Assembly: GCA_963775825.1 (NCBI GenBank)
Contig: CAVZKY010000042.1
Coordinates: forward strand, 1 to 64,000
Length of the DNA: 64,000 nucleotides
Reading direction: 5' to 3'
From: Bog-532 sp963775825
Lineage (GTDB): Bacteria > Actinomycetota > Actinomycetes > Streptosporangiales > Streptosporangiaceae
Shown: positions 25,430-35,451 of the stretch, one piece after another
How positions within the stretch are numbered: the stretch's first letter is position 1
How the letters are laid out: every line of letters starts with the position of its first letter
The notes under the pieces: generated by a model
Told to the model about the DNA's origin: nothing
Databases searched by the model: none
Seen by the model: only the letters and a program-made list of their open reading frames with translations
Translations under genes and position numbers: made by a program

Positions 25430-27993
25430 ATGCTCGAGAACGAGCCGAACGACAGAGAAGTTAATGATGGGTCAGGTGGACCAGACCATGGCGCAGTAAG
25501 CGCCGGGACTGGCCGGGGCCGGGCATCGAGCCGCCCGGCCGGACCGCCGGATCCAGTTGGTCCAGCGACGCCGCCCGCGTCGTCGGCACCGCCGTTGGAG
25601 CGCGCGGCGCCCGCTGCGGTGCCGCCTGCGGTTTCCTTCCAGCCGCCGCAGGTCCTGTTCCAGCCCCCGCCCGTGGCGGTGAGCACGCCGGGCCAGACCA
25701 CCCAGCCCGAGGCCCCGGCCGTGACCAAGGCCGCGGACGCGGACGCGGACGCCGGCGACGAAGCCAGCCGCCGTGGCGGCGCCCGGCGCCGTGGCGGCAC
25801 CCGGGCCGGCAAAGCCGCCGATGATGGCGCCCCATCCGCCCCGCCCGGCAGCGGCCGTCGCCGCGGCGGCCAGCGCGATCAGCGTGAAGACCAGCCGGAG
25901 ACCTCCGAACCGGAGACGCCGCCCCTTCCGGTGAAACCGGAGACTCCGGGCCGGACGAGGCCGACGACGGGACCGAGGACGGCGCCCAGACGGAGACTCC
26001 GGAGACTCCGGGCCGGCGCTGGCGCCGGCGGGGCGGGCGGAGCCGCGCTCGCGGCCGCAGCGGCAGCGGTGAGGACGCCGACGGCGACGGCGAGGCCGAG
26101 ACGGACGGCGGCCCGGAGGGCCAGTCCGGCGACGAGACCGCCGATGACGACACGGACGCCGACGACCGGGACCCGGAGTCTGAGGCCGGTGACGACGAGA
26201 ACGGCGGTGCGCAAGGCCGGCGCCGCCGGCGCAAGCGCCGCCGCGGTTCCAGCGGTGACACCGAGCGCGGGGGCACCGAAGACGATCCGCCGGACACGGT
26301 GGTGCACGTCCGGGAGCCCCGGGCCGCCGCGAGCCGCCCCGCGGACGACGTTCGCGCGATCAAGGGCTCGACCCGGCTGGAGGCCAAGCGGCAGCGGCGA
26401 CGCGAAGGGCGTGAGTCCGGGCGCCGCCGGCCCCCGGTGGTCACCGAGGCTGAGTTCCTGGCCCGCCGCGAGGCGGTCGAGCGGACCATGGTCGTGCGCC
26501 AGCGCGGGGACCGCACCCAGATCGCGGTGCTGGAGGACGGCATCCTGGTCGAGCACTACGTGAACCGCGCGAGCCACCAGTCCTACGTCGGCAACGTGTA
26601 CCTCGGCAAGGTGCAGAACGTGCTCCCGTCGATGGAAGCGGCGTTCGTCGACATCGGCAAGGGCCGCAACGCCGTGCTCTACGCCGGCGAGGTGAACTTC
26701 GACGCCAGCGGGCTCGAGGGCCACTCCAAGCGGATTGAATCGGCGCTGAAATCTGGCCAGTCCATCCTGGTCCAGGTCACCAAGGACCCGGTCGGCCACA
26801 AGGGCGCCCGGCTGACCAGCCAGGTGAGCCTGCCCGGCCGTTACCTGGTGTACGTGCCGGGCGCGTCGATGACCGGCATCAGCCGCAAACTGCCGGACAC
26901 GGAGCGGACCCGGCTGAAGAAGATCCTCAAGAAGATCATGCCCGAGGACGCGGGCGTGATCGTCCGGACGGCCGCCGAGGGCGCGGCCGAGGAGGAGCTG
27001 GAACGGGACGTCGCCCGGCTGGCCGCGCAGTGGGAGAACATCGAGCGCAAGGCCAAGACGGCCAGCGCGCCGGAGCTGCTCTACGGCGAGCCGGACCTGA
27101 CGATCCGGGTTATCCGGGACGTGTTCAACGAGGACTTCAGCCAGCTCATCGTGGCCGGTGAGGATGGCTGGGCCGAGGTCGACGAGTACGTCAGCTACGT
27201 GGCCCCGCATCTGGCCGACCGGCTCAGCCGCTGGGACGCCAGCGACGGCCGGGACGCGTTCGTCGAGTACCGCGTCGACGAGCAGCTAACCAAGGCGCTG
27301 GACCGCAAGGTATGGCTGCCCAGCGGCGGCTCCCTGGTCATCGACCGCACCGAGGCGATGACCGTCATCGACGTGAACACCGGCAAGTTCACCGGCCAGG
27401 GCGGGAACCTCGAGGAGACGGTTACCCGCAACAACCTGGAGGCCGCCGAGGAGATCGTCCGGCAGCTGCGGCTGCGTGACGTGGGCGGCATCATCGTGAT
27501 CGACTTCATCGACATGGTGCTGGAGAGCAACCGCGAGCTGGTGCTGCGCCTGCTGCTGGAATGCCTGGCCCGTGACCGGACCAAGCACCAGGTCGCCGAG
27601 ATCACCTCGCTGGGCCTGGTCCAGATGACCCGCAAGCGGGTCGGGGCGGGCCTGCTCGAGGCGTTCTCGGTGCCGTGCGAGTGCTGCAACGGCCGCGGCG
27701 TGCACGTGTCGCTGGACCTGGCCGACCTCGCCCAGCCCGGCGAGCCGGTTCCGGGCCATAGCCGCGGCCGCAGCCACGACAGCAAGCCCAACGGCAATGG
27801 CAACGGTAACGGCCGCAAGGGCCGGGGCGGCGAGAGCCGCCGCCCGTCCAACGAGTCCAATGTCGCTAATGGCGCCGTGCCCCAACCCACTGCCCAGGAA
27901 CCCGCCCCCCAGGATCCAGCCCCCCAGGATCCAGCCCCCCAGGATCCCGCCCCCCAGGATCCCGCCCCCCAGGAAGAGGTGACGGGGCCTTGA
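25430..27993 (+). CDS. rne: Ribonuclease E/G family protein, with a frameshift in the N-terminal tail
   Basis: The RNA-processing endonuclease of actinobacteria, with the catalytic core in the middle. The core (about 26470-27720) contains the S1 domain (QSYVGNVYLGKVQNVLPSME), TVIDVNTGKFTG, IIVIDFIDM and the Zn-link-like CECCNGRG. The core is flanked by disordered arms: an acidic/basic N-terminal arm with RRRRRKRRR, and a C-terminal arm ending in five PAPQD-type units. Near 25925-25935 the reading frame changes, equivalent to one lost base. Downstream of it, GETGDSGPDEADDG and the arm read naturally. ATG 25430 (MLENEPND) looks like the true start. The lesion lies in a disordered arm and may be a sequencing error. 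Confidence 0.88.
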
Positions 27994-28178
27994 CCGCCGT
28001 GAGCTCCTGCGCAGCCCGGAAGCTCTGGTAGCCTTTAGTCGGCGCATGGGACGTGCCCGTTACGGGGCCCCCGAAGCGCCAGTTGTAAGTTCAGGCGAGC
28101 CCGTCGTTGCGACACCGGTCCCCGGGGCAATTACCGGGTGACTCGCGAGGGCACGCACGAGGGAGAGAGAGTTCTCGG

Positions 28179-28520
28179 GTGTACGCGATTGTGCGCTGCG
28201 GCGGCCGGCAGGAAAAGGTGTCGGTAGATGACGTCCTGAACGTCGACAAGCTTCCCGGCGACGTCGGCTCCAGCGTCACGCTGCCGGCGGTCCTGGTGGT
28301 CGACGACGATAACGTGATCAGTGACCCGGCCAAGGTCAGCGGGTACGAGATCACCGCGGAGATCGTCGGTGACGCTGCCGGGCCCAAGATCAACATGATC
28401 CATTACCGGAACAAGACCGGCTACCGGCGCCGTCTGGGCCACCGCCAGAAGTACACACAGCTCCGGGTCACCGGCATCGACGCGCCAAATAAGGCGAACA
28501 CTGTGAAGGCGAAGAGCTGA
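28179..28520 (+). CDS. rplU: 50S ribosomal protein L21
   Basis: Binds 23S rRNA domain II. It has the family start VYAIVRCGGRQEKVS and the C-terminal KINMIHYRNKTGYRRRLGHRQKYT. The protein is 113 aa, slightly longer than the usual 102-105. GTG 28179 is the only start that keeps the conserved N-terminus. It is followed by rpmA one base after its stop. The 185-base leader from rne contains TAGCCT (near 28030) as a possible -10. Confidence 0.95.
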   Translation: MYAIVRCGGRQEKVSVDDVLNVDKLPGDVGSSVTLPAVLVVDDDNVISDPAKVSGYEITAEIVGDAAGPKINMIHYRNKTGYRRRLGHRQKYTQLRVTGIDAPNKANTVKAKS

Positions 28521-28521
28521 G

Positions 28522-28800
28522 ATGGCACACAAGAAGGGCGCCTCATCCAGCCGGAACGGCCGCGACTCCAATGCTCAGCGGCTTGGCGTCAAGCGTTTTG
28601 GCGGCCAGCGGGTGAACGCGGGCGAGATCCTGGTCCGCCAGCGGGGCACGCACTTCCACCCCGGCATCGGCGTGGGCCGGGGCGGCGACGACACGCTGTT
28701 CGCGCTCACCGCCGGCACCGTATCGTTCGGCTCGCACCGCGGCCGCCGGGCCGTGAGCATCGTGCCGGAGTCAGCCGGGCAAGGATCTGCCGCCAGCTAG
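28522..28800 (+). CDS. rpmA: 50S ribosomal protein L27
   Basis: A ribosomal protein near the peptidyl-transferase centre. It begins MAHKKGASSSRNGRDSNAQR and contains RQRGTHFHPG, both diagnostic. There is no cleavable N-terminal extension of the Firmicutes type. The 92-aa length is normal. Confidence 0.97.
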   Translation: MAHKKGASSSRNGRDSNAQRLGVKRFGGQRVNAGEILVRQRGTHFHPGIGVGRGGDDTLFALTAGTVSFGSHRGRRAVSIVPESAGQGSAAS

Positions 28801-28834
28801 GCCCGCGGCACACTGAAACTACAGAGGCGGCGTT

Positions 28835-30199
28835 ATGGCGGAATTCGCCGATGAGGCGCTGCTGCGTGTTACCGGTGGTCACGGAGGTCACGGCTGCGCC
28901 TCCATCCGGCGTGAGAAGTTCAAGCCGCTCGGCGGCCCCGACGGCGGCAACGGCGGCCGGGGCGGCGACGTGATGCTCGAGGTCGACCCCGGCGTGGCCA
29001 CGCTGCTCGACTTCCACCGCCGCCCGGTCCGCAAGGGCGGCAACGGCCGGTCCGGGGAGGGCTCCAACCGCAGCGGTGCCGAGGGCGCGGACCTGGTCGT
29101 CGGGGTCCCCGACGGCACCGTGGTCAAGACGAGCGGCGGCGAGGTGCTGGCTGACCTCATCGGCGCCGGGACGAGGTTCGTCGCGGCGGCCGGGGGCAAG
29201 GGCGGCCTGGGCAACGCCGCGCTGGCCTCACCGCGGCGCAAGGCCCCGGGCTTCGCACTCAAGGGCGAGCCGGGGGAGGGGCGCGAGCTCGTCCTGGAGC
29301 TGAAGAGCATCGCCGACGTCGGGCTGGTCGGCTTCCCCAGCGCGGGCAAGAGTTCGCTGGTCGCCGCCATGTCCGCGGCCCGCCCCAAGATCGCCGACTA
29401 CCCGTTCACGACGCTGACCCCGAACCTGGGCGTCGCCGAGGCCGGGGACGTCCAATTCGTCGTGGCCGACGTGCCGGGCCTGATCCCCGGGGCCAGCCAG
29501 GGCAAGGGCCTGGGGCTGGAGTTCCTGCGGCACATCGAGCGCTGCGCGGCCCTGGTGCACGTGATCGACTGTGCGACCGAAGAGCCCGGCCGGGACCCCA
29601 TCACCGACCTCGATGTGATCGAGGCGGAGCTGGCCGCCTACCAGGACGCGACCGGCGCGGACCTGGCCAGCCGGCCCCGGCTGGTGGCGCTGAACAAGAT
29701 CGACGTCCCCGCGGCCCGGGACCTTGCCGAGATGGTCCGGGACACTCTGGCCGCACGCGGCCTGACGGTCTACGAGATCTCCGCGGCCACCCGCGAGGGC
29801 CTGCGGGAGCTCGGCTTCGCTATGGCCGGGCTGGTCGCCGCGGCCCGCGCCGCCGCCCCGGAGCCACAGCCCACCCGCCGCGTCATCCGGCCTGCGCCTG
29901 CCGCCGGCCCCGACTTCGACATCGTGCGTATCCAGCCCGGAACTTACCTGATCCGGGGCGAGAAGACGCGCCGCTGGGTGCTGCAGACCGACTTCAGCAA
30001 CGATGAGGCCGTCGGCTTCCTCGCTGACCGACTGGCCCGCCTGGGGGTCGAGGAGGCGCTGGGCGAGGCGGGCGCCGAGCCCGGCGACGAGATCCTCATC
30101 GGTGACCCGGATGACGCCGTGGTCTTCGACTGGGACCCAACCATGCAGGCGTTTGGCGGCCGCGGCCCGCGCGGCACCGATCGCAGGCTGACCCCGTGA
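28835..30199 (+). CDS. obgE: Obg GTPase (ribosome assembly and stress)
   Basis: A GTPase with three domains. The glycine-rich Obg fold (GGHGGHGCASIRREKF; GGDGGRG-like turns) covers residues 1-155. The G domain has G1 GFPSAGKSS, G3 DVPGL and G4 NKID. The C-terminal OCT domain begins after about 350 (DFDIVRIQPGTYLIRGEKTRRW). The length is 454 aa. The gene order rplU-rpmA-obgE-proB is classical and indicates one transcription unit. Confidence 0.96.
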   Translation: MAEFADEALLRVTGGHGGHGCASIRREKFKPLGGPDGGNGGRGGDVMLEVDPGVATLLDFHRRPVRKGGNGRSGEGSNRSGAEGADLVVGVPDGTVVKTSGGEVLADLIGAGTRFVAAAGGKGGLGNAALASPRRKAPGFALKGEPGEGRELVLELKSIADVGLVGFPSAGKSSLVAAMSAARPKIADYPFTTLTPNLGVAEAGDVQFVVADVPGLIPGASQGKGLGLEFLRHIERCAALVHVIDCATEEPGRDPITDLDVIEAELAAYQDATGADLASRPRLVALNKIDVPAARDLAEMVRDTLAARGLTVYEISAATREGLRELGFAMAGLVAAARAAAPEPQPTRRVIRPAPAAGPDFDIVRIQPGTYLIRGEKTRRWVLQTDFSNDEAVGFLADRLARLGVEEALGEAGAEPGDEILIGDPDDAVVFDWDPTMQAFGGRGPRGTDRRLTP

Positions 30200-31317
30200 C
30201 GCGGCCTGCGCGCGCCGACATCGCGGCGGCGCGCAGGATCGTGGTCAAGGTCGGGTCCTCCTCGCTGACGACGGCCGATGGCGGCATTGATGATGACCGC
30301 ATCGCCGCACTGGCCGATTCGCTGGCCGAACGGGCCCAGCGCGGAACCCACCTGGTCCTGGTGTCCTCCGGGGCGATCGCGGCCGGGATCGCTCCGCTGG
30401 GACTGTCCGCCCGGCCGCGGGACCTGGCCACCCAGCAGGCCGCCGCCAGCGTCGGGCAGGGGCTGCTCATCGCCCGGTACGCGGCGGCGTTCGCCCGGCA
30501 CACGATGCGGACCGGCCAGGTGCTGCTGTCCGCGGACGACCTGATGCGCCGGGCGCACTACCGCAACGCGCAGCGCACCCTGGACCGGCTGCTCGACCTC
30601 GGCGTGCTGCCGATCGTCAACGAGAACGACACGGTAGCGACCGACGAGATCCGGTTCGGTGACAACGACCGGCTGGCCGCGCTGGTCGCACACGTGACCC
30701 GGGCCGGGGCCCTCATCCTGCTGTCCGACGTGGACGGCCTCTACAACGAAGATCCCTGCCACAGCGGCGCCCGCCGCATCACCGAGGTCCGCGAGCCCGC
30801 CGACCTGGCTGGCATCCGTGTCGGCGGCGGCCACGGCACCGGCCCGGGCACGGGCGGCATGACCACCAAGGTTGATTCGGCCCTGATCGCGACCGGCGCG
30901 GGTATCCCGACCGTGGTGGCCAGCGCCGCCGATGCGGCCGCGGCGCTGGCCGGTGAGCCGGCCGGTACCTACTTCGCGGCCACCGGCCGCCGCCCGCGCG
31001 CCCGCCTGCTGTGGCTGGCCCACGCCGCCGCGGCCCGCGGCCAGCTCAAGCTGGACCAGGGCGCCGTCGAGGCCGTCGTGGCCCGGCGCGCGTCCCTGCT
31101 GCCCGCCGGGATCACCGGGGCGGAAGGCACCTTCGACGCCGGCGATCCTGTCGACCTGGTCGACGCGGATGGCCACGTCGTGGCCCGCGGCCTGGTCAAC
31201 TACGACGCCAGCGAGATCCCCACGCTGATGGGCCGCTCCACCCGCTGGCTGGCCCGTGAGCGCGGCCACGAATACGAGCGCGAAGTGGTCCACCGCGACG
31301 ACCTGGTGATCCTGTGA
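30196..31317 (+). CDS. proB: Glutamate 5-kinase
   Basis: The first step of proline synthesis: ATP-dependent phosphorylation of glutamate. The amino-acid kinase domain shows VVKVGSSSLT at the start, VSSGAIAAG, and NENDTVATDEIRFGDND with the LSDVDGLY loop. A C-terminal PUA domain covers about 280-373 (DQGAVEAVV...). It overlaps obgE by 4 bases. Confidence 0.95.
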   Translation: MTRPARADIAAARRIVVKVGSSSLTTADGGIDDDRIAALADSLAERAQRGTHLVLVSSGAIAAGIAPLGLSARPRDLATQQAAASVGQGLLIARYAAAFARHTMRTGQVLLSADDLMRRAHYRNAQRTLDRLLDLGVLPIVNENDTVATDEIRFGDNDRLAALVAHVTRAGALILLSDVDGLYNEDPCHSGARRITEVREPADLAGIRVGGGHGTGPGTGGMTTKVDSALIATGAGIPTVVASAADAAAALAGEPAGTYFAATGRRPRARLLWLAHAAAARGQLKLDQGAVEAVVARRASLLPAGITGAEGTFDAGDPVDLVDADGHVVARGLVNYDASEIPTLMGRSTRWLARERGHEYEREVVHRDDLVIL

Positions 31318-31333
31318 TCACCAGCCGGCTTAC

Positions 31334-32392
31334 CTAGTCGTCGCTGCCGCCGTTGCCATTGCCCCGGCCGCCGCCAGCCCCGCCGAACCCGCCGCCGAAC
31401 CGGCCGAACAGGCCCTCGCCCGCCCGCATGGCGTTCTCGGCGGCGCCGCGGAACATTCCGACCAGCGGGTCCTCGGTCCTGTTCCACGACTCCTGGTAGG
31501 ACCTGGCCGCGGCCCGGATCTCCTCGCCGATCGTCGCGGTGGAGTCGGTGTCCCGGCGCGGATAGTCCCCGGCGAGGATCCGCTCGTACTCGCCGTTGTT
31601 GATCCACCGGTCGATCTCGGCGAAGCGCACCACCGCGAACGGGTGCGTGTTGCCCTGCAGTTGCAGGATCTTCAGCAGGCCGTCCCGCACGTCGGGCACC
31701 GCGTCGTAGTCGTGCGCCTGCTCCAGGAAGGCGTCCGAGTTCAGCTCCGACAGCCGGGCCCCGCCGGCCAGCTTCATCAGCATCCGGCGGGCGGCGTCCG
31801 GATCCTGGCTGGCCAGCAGGCCAGCGCGGTCGCAGGACAGCTCGGACTTGCGGTACCACTCCTCCAGGCCCAGGATGATCCCGCGCAGGCCGATGTAGCC
31901 GATCGGCATCCAGGCGATCCGGGCGGCCAGGTTGATCAGGTGGAACAGCATCGTCCGGTACACGGCGTGCCCGGACAGCACGTGCCCGAGCTCGTGCCCG
32001 ACGACGGTGCGGAGCTCCTCGGCGTCGAGCAGGTCCACCAGGCCGGTGTTGATCACGATGAACGGCTTGTCCGAGCCGAGCGTCATCGCGTTGACGAGGG
32101 GGTTCTGCGTGACGAAGACGTCAGGGAGCTCCGGCAGGTCCAGGATGTAAGCCCCGTCCCGGACCATGTCGTTGATCCGCGGGAACTGCCGCTCGGACAC
32201 CCGCACCCCGCTGGCCATGAACTGCAGCCGCAGCGAGCGCTCGTTGAAGAGTCCGGACAGCTTGCGCAGCAGCACATCGAAGCCGGTGAGCTTGCGCATG
32301 GCCACGAGGGCGGAACGGTCAGCGGGGTGCTCGTACGCGCGGGAACTGATACCTGGCAGGCGCACACGCGCTCGATCCGGCACTGGAGTCAT
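31334..32392 (-). CDS. M48-family zinc metallopeptidase
   Basis: A membrane-associated peptidase of the HtpX/Ste24 group, 352 aa. The catalytic HELGH is in VVGHELGHVLSGH, and a conserved downstream SELSCDRAGLL supplies the third zinc ligand region. Two hydrophobic stretches near HLINLAARIAWMPIGYIGLRG anchor it. The C-terminus is Gly-rich and acidic. A start at 32392 is preceded by TAACAT 7 nt upstream, indicating leaderless transcription. It is divergent from nadD and convergent with proB. Confidence 0.88.
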   Translation of the reverse strand: MTPVPDRARVRLPGISSRAYEHPADRSALVAMRKLTGFDVLLRKLSGLFNERSLRLQFMASGVRVSERQFPRINDMVRDGAYILDLPELPDVFVTQNPLVNAMTLGSDKPFIVINTGLVDLLDAEELRTVVGHELGHVLSGHAVYRTMLFHLINLAARIAWMPIGYIGLRGIILGLEEWYRKSELSCDRAGLLASQDPDAARRMLMKLAGGARLSELNSDAFLEQAHDYDAVPDVRDGLLKILQLQGNTHPFAVVRFAEIDRWINNGEYERILAGDYPRRDTDSTATIGEEIRAAARSYQESWNRTEDPLVGMFRGAAENAMRAGEGLFGRFGGGFGGAGGGRGNGNGGSDD

Positions 32393-32399
32393 ATCTCGT

Positions 32400-32405
32400 A
32401 TGTTA
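32400..32405 (-). promoter_or_regulatory. -10 element for the leaderless M48 peptidase gene
   Basis: On the minus strand TAACAT is followed by 7 nt and the ATG at 32392. Confidence 0.5.
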
Positions 32406-32445
32406 GCCCCGTCCGCGAGAGCCGGCACCCAGCCCCGAAGGCTTA

Positions 32446-32451
32446 TAGCAT
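32446..32451 (+). promoter_or_regulatory. -10 element for leaderless nadD
   Basis: TAGCAT is followed by 6 nt and ATG 32458. Together with the minus-strand hexamer at 32400-32405 this is a compact divergent promoter pair. Confidence 0.5.
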
Positions 32452-32457
32452 CCCGGT

Positions 32458-33108
32458 ATGGACGCTGGCGGGGACAGTCGGCGCATCGGGGTGATGGGCG
32501 GCACGTTCGATCCGATCCATCATGGTCACCTCGTTGCCGCAAGTGAGGTCGGGCACATCTTCGAGCTCGACGAGGTCATCTTCGTGCCTACGGGGCAGCC
32601 CTGGCAGAAGGACGGGCGTGAGGTGTCGGCGCCGGAGGACCGGTACCTGATGACGGTGATCGCGACCGCGTCGAACCCGCGGTTCAGCGTCAGCCGGGTC
32701 GACATCGACCGGCCCGGCCCGACCTACACCATCGACACCCTGCGGGACCTGCGCGCGGCCGCCGCGCCGCAGGACGAGCTTTTCTTCATTACCGGCGCCG
32801 ACGCGCTGGCCGCCATGCTGTCCTGGCACGACGTGGCCGAGCTGTTCGCGCTGGCCCACTTCGTGGGCTGTACCCGCCCAGGCCACCGGCTCGACCAGGC
32901 CGGCCTGCCGGAAGGCAAGGTCAGCCTGGTCGAGATCCCGGCCCTGGCCATCTCCTCCAGCGAGTGCCGTCTCCGCGTCGCTGGCGGTGAGCCGGTCTGG
33001 TATCTGGTCCCGGACGGCGTCGTCCAGTACATCGCCAAGCGCCACCTCTACCAGTCCGGCGCCGCCCGGACCCAGCCCGCTACGACCCCGGGGTGGAAGT
33101 GGCCGTGA
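32458..33108 (+). CDS. nadD: Nicotinate-nucleotide adenylyltransferase
   Basis: NAD biosynthesis enzyme, 216 aa. It has the nucleotidyltransferase signature GGTFDPIHHGHL and the C-terminal ISSSECR where homologues usually have ISSTxxR. The order nadD-rsfS-phosphatase matches actinobacterial clusters such as that of Mycobacterium. Confidence 0.94.
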   Translation: MDAGGDSRRIGVMGGTFDPIHHGHLVAASEVGHIFELDEVIFVPTGQPWQKDGREVSAPEDRYLMTVIATASNPRFSVSRVDIDRPGPTYTIDTLRDLRAAAAPQDELFFITGADALAAMLSWHDVAELFALAHFVGCTRPGHRLDQAGLPEGKVSLVEIPALAISSSECRLRVAGGEPVWYLVPDGVVQYIAKRHLYQSGAARTQPATTPGWKWP

Positions 33109-33196
33109 GCGCGATGCCGGTCGGCTCGTAACCATGGAACACTGGGTGCAGGTAGCCCAGGCCGACAAGCCCAGCCGAGGAGGGCGAACAGCACAC

Positions 33197-33622
33197 GTGA
33201 CCGCGACCCCCAGGGCCGTCGAGCTTATCGAGATCGCGGCGACGGCCGCGGCCGACAAGCTCGCGACCGACATCATCGCCTACGACGTGAGCGATCAGCT
33301 CGTCATCACCGACGCGTTCCTGCTGTGCTCGGCAGCCAACGACCGTCAGGTCCGGTCGATCGTTGACGAGATCGAGCTGAGGCTGAGCCAGGCCGGAGCC
33401 AAGCCCATCCGCCGGGAGGGGGAGCGGGACGGCCGCTGGGTGCTGCTCGATTACGTCGATATCGTCGTTCACGTGCAGCACGCGGACGAGCGGGTCTACT
33501 ACGCGCTGGAGCGCCTCTGGAAGGACTGCCCCGTCATCCGCCTGCCCGAGCCCGTCGCCGCGGGCGCCGGGCGCCTCCGCGAGCCGGGGAATCTGGGCCC
33601 GCCGAACGGGGACGTCCGCTGA
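33197..33622 (+). CDS. rsfS: Ribosome silencing factor RsfS
   Basis: Binds L14 and blocks subunit joining during starvation. The core DQLVITDAFLLCSA, DRQVRSIVDEIE, WVLLDYVDIVVHV and YYALERLW are diagnostic. The protein is 141 aa. GTG 33197 follows CGAGGAGG by about 12 nt; an in-frame open stretch upstream has no good start. Confidence 0.92.
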   Translation: MTATPRAVELIEIAATAAADKLATDIIAYDVSDQLVITDAFLLCSAANDRQVRSIVDEIELRLSQAGAKPIRREGERDGRWVLLDYVDIVVHVQHADERVYYALERLWKDCPVIRLPEPVAAGAGRLREPGNLGPPNGDVR

Positions 33623-34248
33623 GCGCCCAGCCCCGGGCCACCCGTCTGGTGCTGTGGCGGCACGGGCAGACCGTGTGGAACTTTGAGGACCGCTTCCAGG
33701 GCCAGACGGACATCCCGCTCAACGAGACCGGGCTGAGCCAGGCCGAGCGGGCCGCCCGGCTGCTGGCCGCGCTGCGGCCCGACGCCATCTTCTGCTCCGA
33801 CCTGGGCCGCGCGGCCGCGACCGCGGCGCCGCTGGGCCGGATCACCGGGCTGCCGGTCACCGTGGAGAAGGACCTGCGCGAGCGGCACGGCGGCGTCTGG
33901 GAGGGCCTGACCGGCCCGGAGATCCGTGCGCGCTACCCGGCTGAGTTCCTGACCTGGTCCCCGCCCGACGGGGAGACCACCGCTGTCGTCGCGGACCGGG
34001 TGTGCAGTGCGCTGGAGCGGATCGCGGACAGCCTGCCCCCGGGTTCGCTGGCCGTGATCGTCAGCCACGGCGCGGCGATCCGGCTTGGCATGTCGAAGTT
34101 TCTGGGGCTGCCCGAGGATCTGTGGGACACCCTCGGCCCGCTGTCGAACTGTTCCTGGTCCATGCTCGGCCAGCGGCACGGTCACTGGCGGCTGCTGGAG
34201 CACAACGCCGGCAACCTGCCTGAGCCCATCCTGTCCGACGACCGCTGA
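33619..34248 (+). CDS. Histidine-phosphatase family, GpgP-like
   Basis: The phosphohistidine motif WRHGQT lies near the N-terminus, and SHGAAIR gives the second catalytic His. Proteins downstream of rsfS in Mycobacterium are glucosyl-3-phosphoglycerate phosphatases, so this role is the first guess. The reading frame begins right at the rsfS stop. Starting at CTG 33619 (overlap CTGA) gives the full first beta strand; the first standard start, GTG 33649, would cut it. The gene's 3' half overlaps the run-through reading frame of the phosphomannose-isomerase-like gene on the other strand. Confidence 0.8.
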   Translation: MSAQPRATRLVLWRHGQTVWNFEDRFQGQTDIPLNETGLSQAERAARLLAALRPDAIFCSDLGRAAATAAPLGRITGLPVTVEKDLRERHGGVWEGLTGPEIRARYPAEFLTWSPPDGETTAVVADRVCSALERIADSLPPGSLAVIVSHGAAIRLGMSKFLGLPEDLWDTLGPLSNCSWSMLGQRHGHWRLLEHNAGNLPEPILSDDR

Positions 34249-34251
34249 CTC

Positions 34252-35268
34252 CAGGCCGCGCTGACCGCCGGCTGAAGCGGCCGGCAGGCAGCGAACGCCC
34301 TCGATGTCGCCGGACAGTACCGCCGACCCGGCCGAGTACGGGATCACGACGGTGCTGCCCCGCCGGATCAGCAGCGACGACCCGTCCTCGGTGGCCAGGT
34401 GGCCGCTGCCCGCGGTGACCACCAGCACGCTGTAGCTGTGCGACAGGTGCCGGCTGATCTGGGTGTCGACCCGCTCGGCGATGAAGAACGGGGCGGCCTC
34501 GTCGGGCAGCAGCGAGCCGATGCCACTGTTCAGCGTGCGGCCGTGCAGCTCCTTCAGCCGGTCCAGCGGGCACGCGTGACGGTCGATGCAGGCCAGCGCC
34601 TCATCCAGCGGCAAGCCGAGCGTCGCCGCACCCTCGGGCAGCGAGAAGGTGCTCCACTCCAGCATGATCGACAGGTCGGCGGGCTCCTGCAGCTCGACCA
34701 CCAGGATGCCGGCGCTGATGGCGTGCGGGGTCCCGGCCGGGCACAGCACGGTGTCGCCGGCACTCACCGGCACCCGGTTGGTCACCGCCAGCATCGCGTC
34801 GATGTCCTGGTCGCGAGCCCATCCGGCCAGCTCGGCCGCTTCCACATCGCGGCTGAACCCGAGGTGCACCGCCGCGTCCGGCTCGGCCTCCAGCACCACC
34901 CACGCCTCGGTCTTGCCGTGCGGGCTGGCCAGGTGCTCGGCGGCGAAGCTGCGATCGGGGTGCACGTGCACCGGCAGCCGCTGCCCGGCGTCGAGCAGCT
35001 TGACCAGCAGGCCCGTGTCGCTGCCGTACTTGGCCACGTGCGCGGTGCCCAGCCAGGCCTCCGGGTCACTGGCCACCGCCTCGGCCAGCAGGGTGCCGTC
35101 CGGCAGCCGGGTCATCCCGTCGGTCTGTGCGCCGAACCGGGCCGTGACCGAGGCGATCCAGTCTTCGGGGCGGTCGTCGTGCCCGGTGCTTCCGCGCAGC
35201 CGGTCGATGCGGCCGTCACCGCGGTAGAACATGGCCGGCATGTTGGGCCCAAGCACGATCGGCTGCAC
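34252..35268 (-). CDS. Class I mannose-6-phosphate isomerase-like protein, no in-frame stop
   Basis: A cupin metalloenzyme. The zinc ligands appear as PVHVHPD and HGKTEAWVVLE, with GTPHAISAGILVVELQEPADLS following. It would interconvert fructose-6-P and mannose-6-P. GTG 35268 follows GAGG by 6 nt. The homologous sequence ends near 34281, but no stop occurs in this frame until 33499, so the frame runs on antisense to the phosphatase gene. A lost stop or a small indel near 34280 is likely; none of the three minus-strand frames has a stop in 34200-34300. Confidence 0.72.
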
Positions 35269-35451
35269 GACTGACCTCCCGGGAATTACGACGCCCCCGA
35301 AACCATATAACCGGGGACGGGCCCGGCGGCGGGAGCGGCCCGCGGGGGTACACCTAGGTACACCAGATTTCGGGGATTCAGGGTCACTGTGGTGACCGCG
35401 GGCCGCCGGCCAGACTGACGGCACGCGGTGACCGGCAAAGGAGATCCCGTC

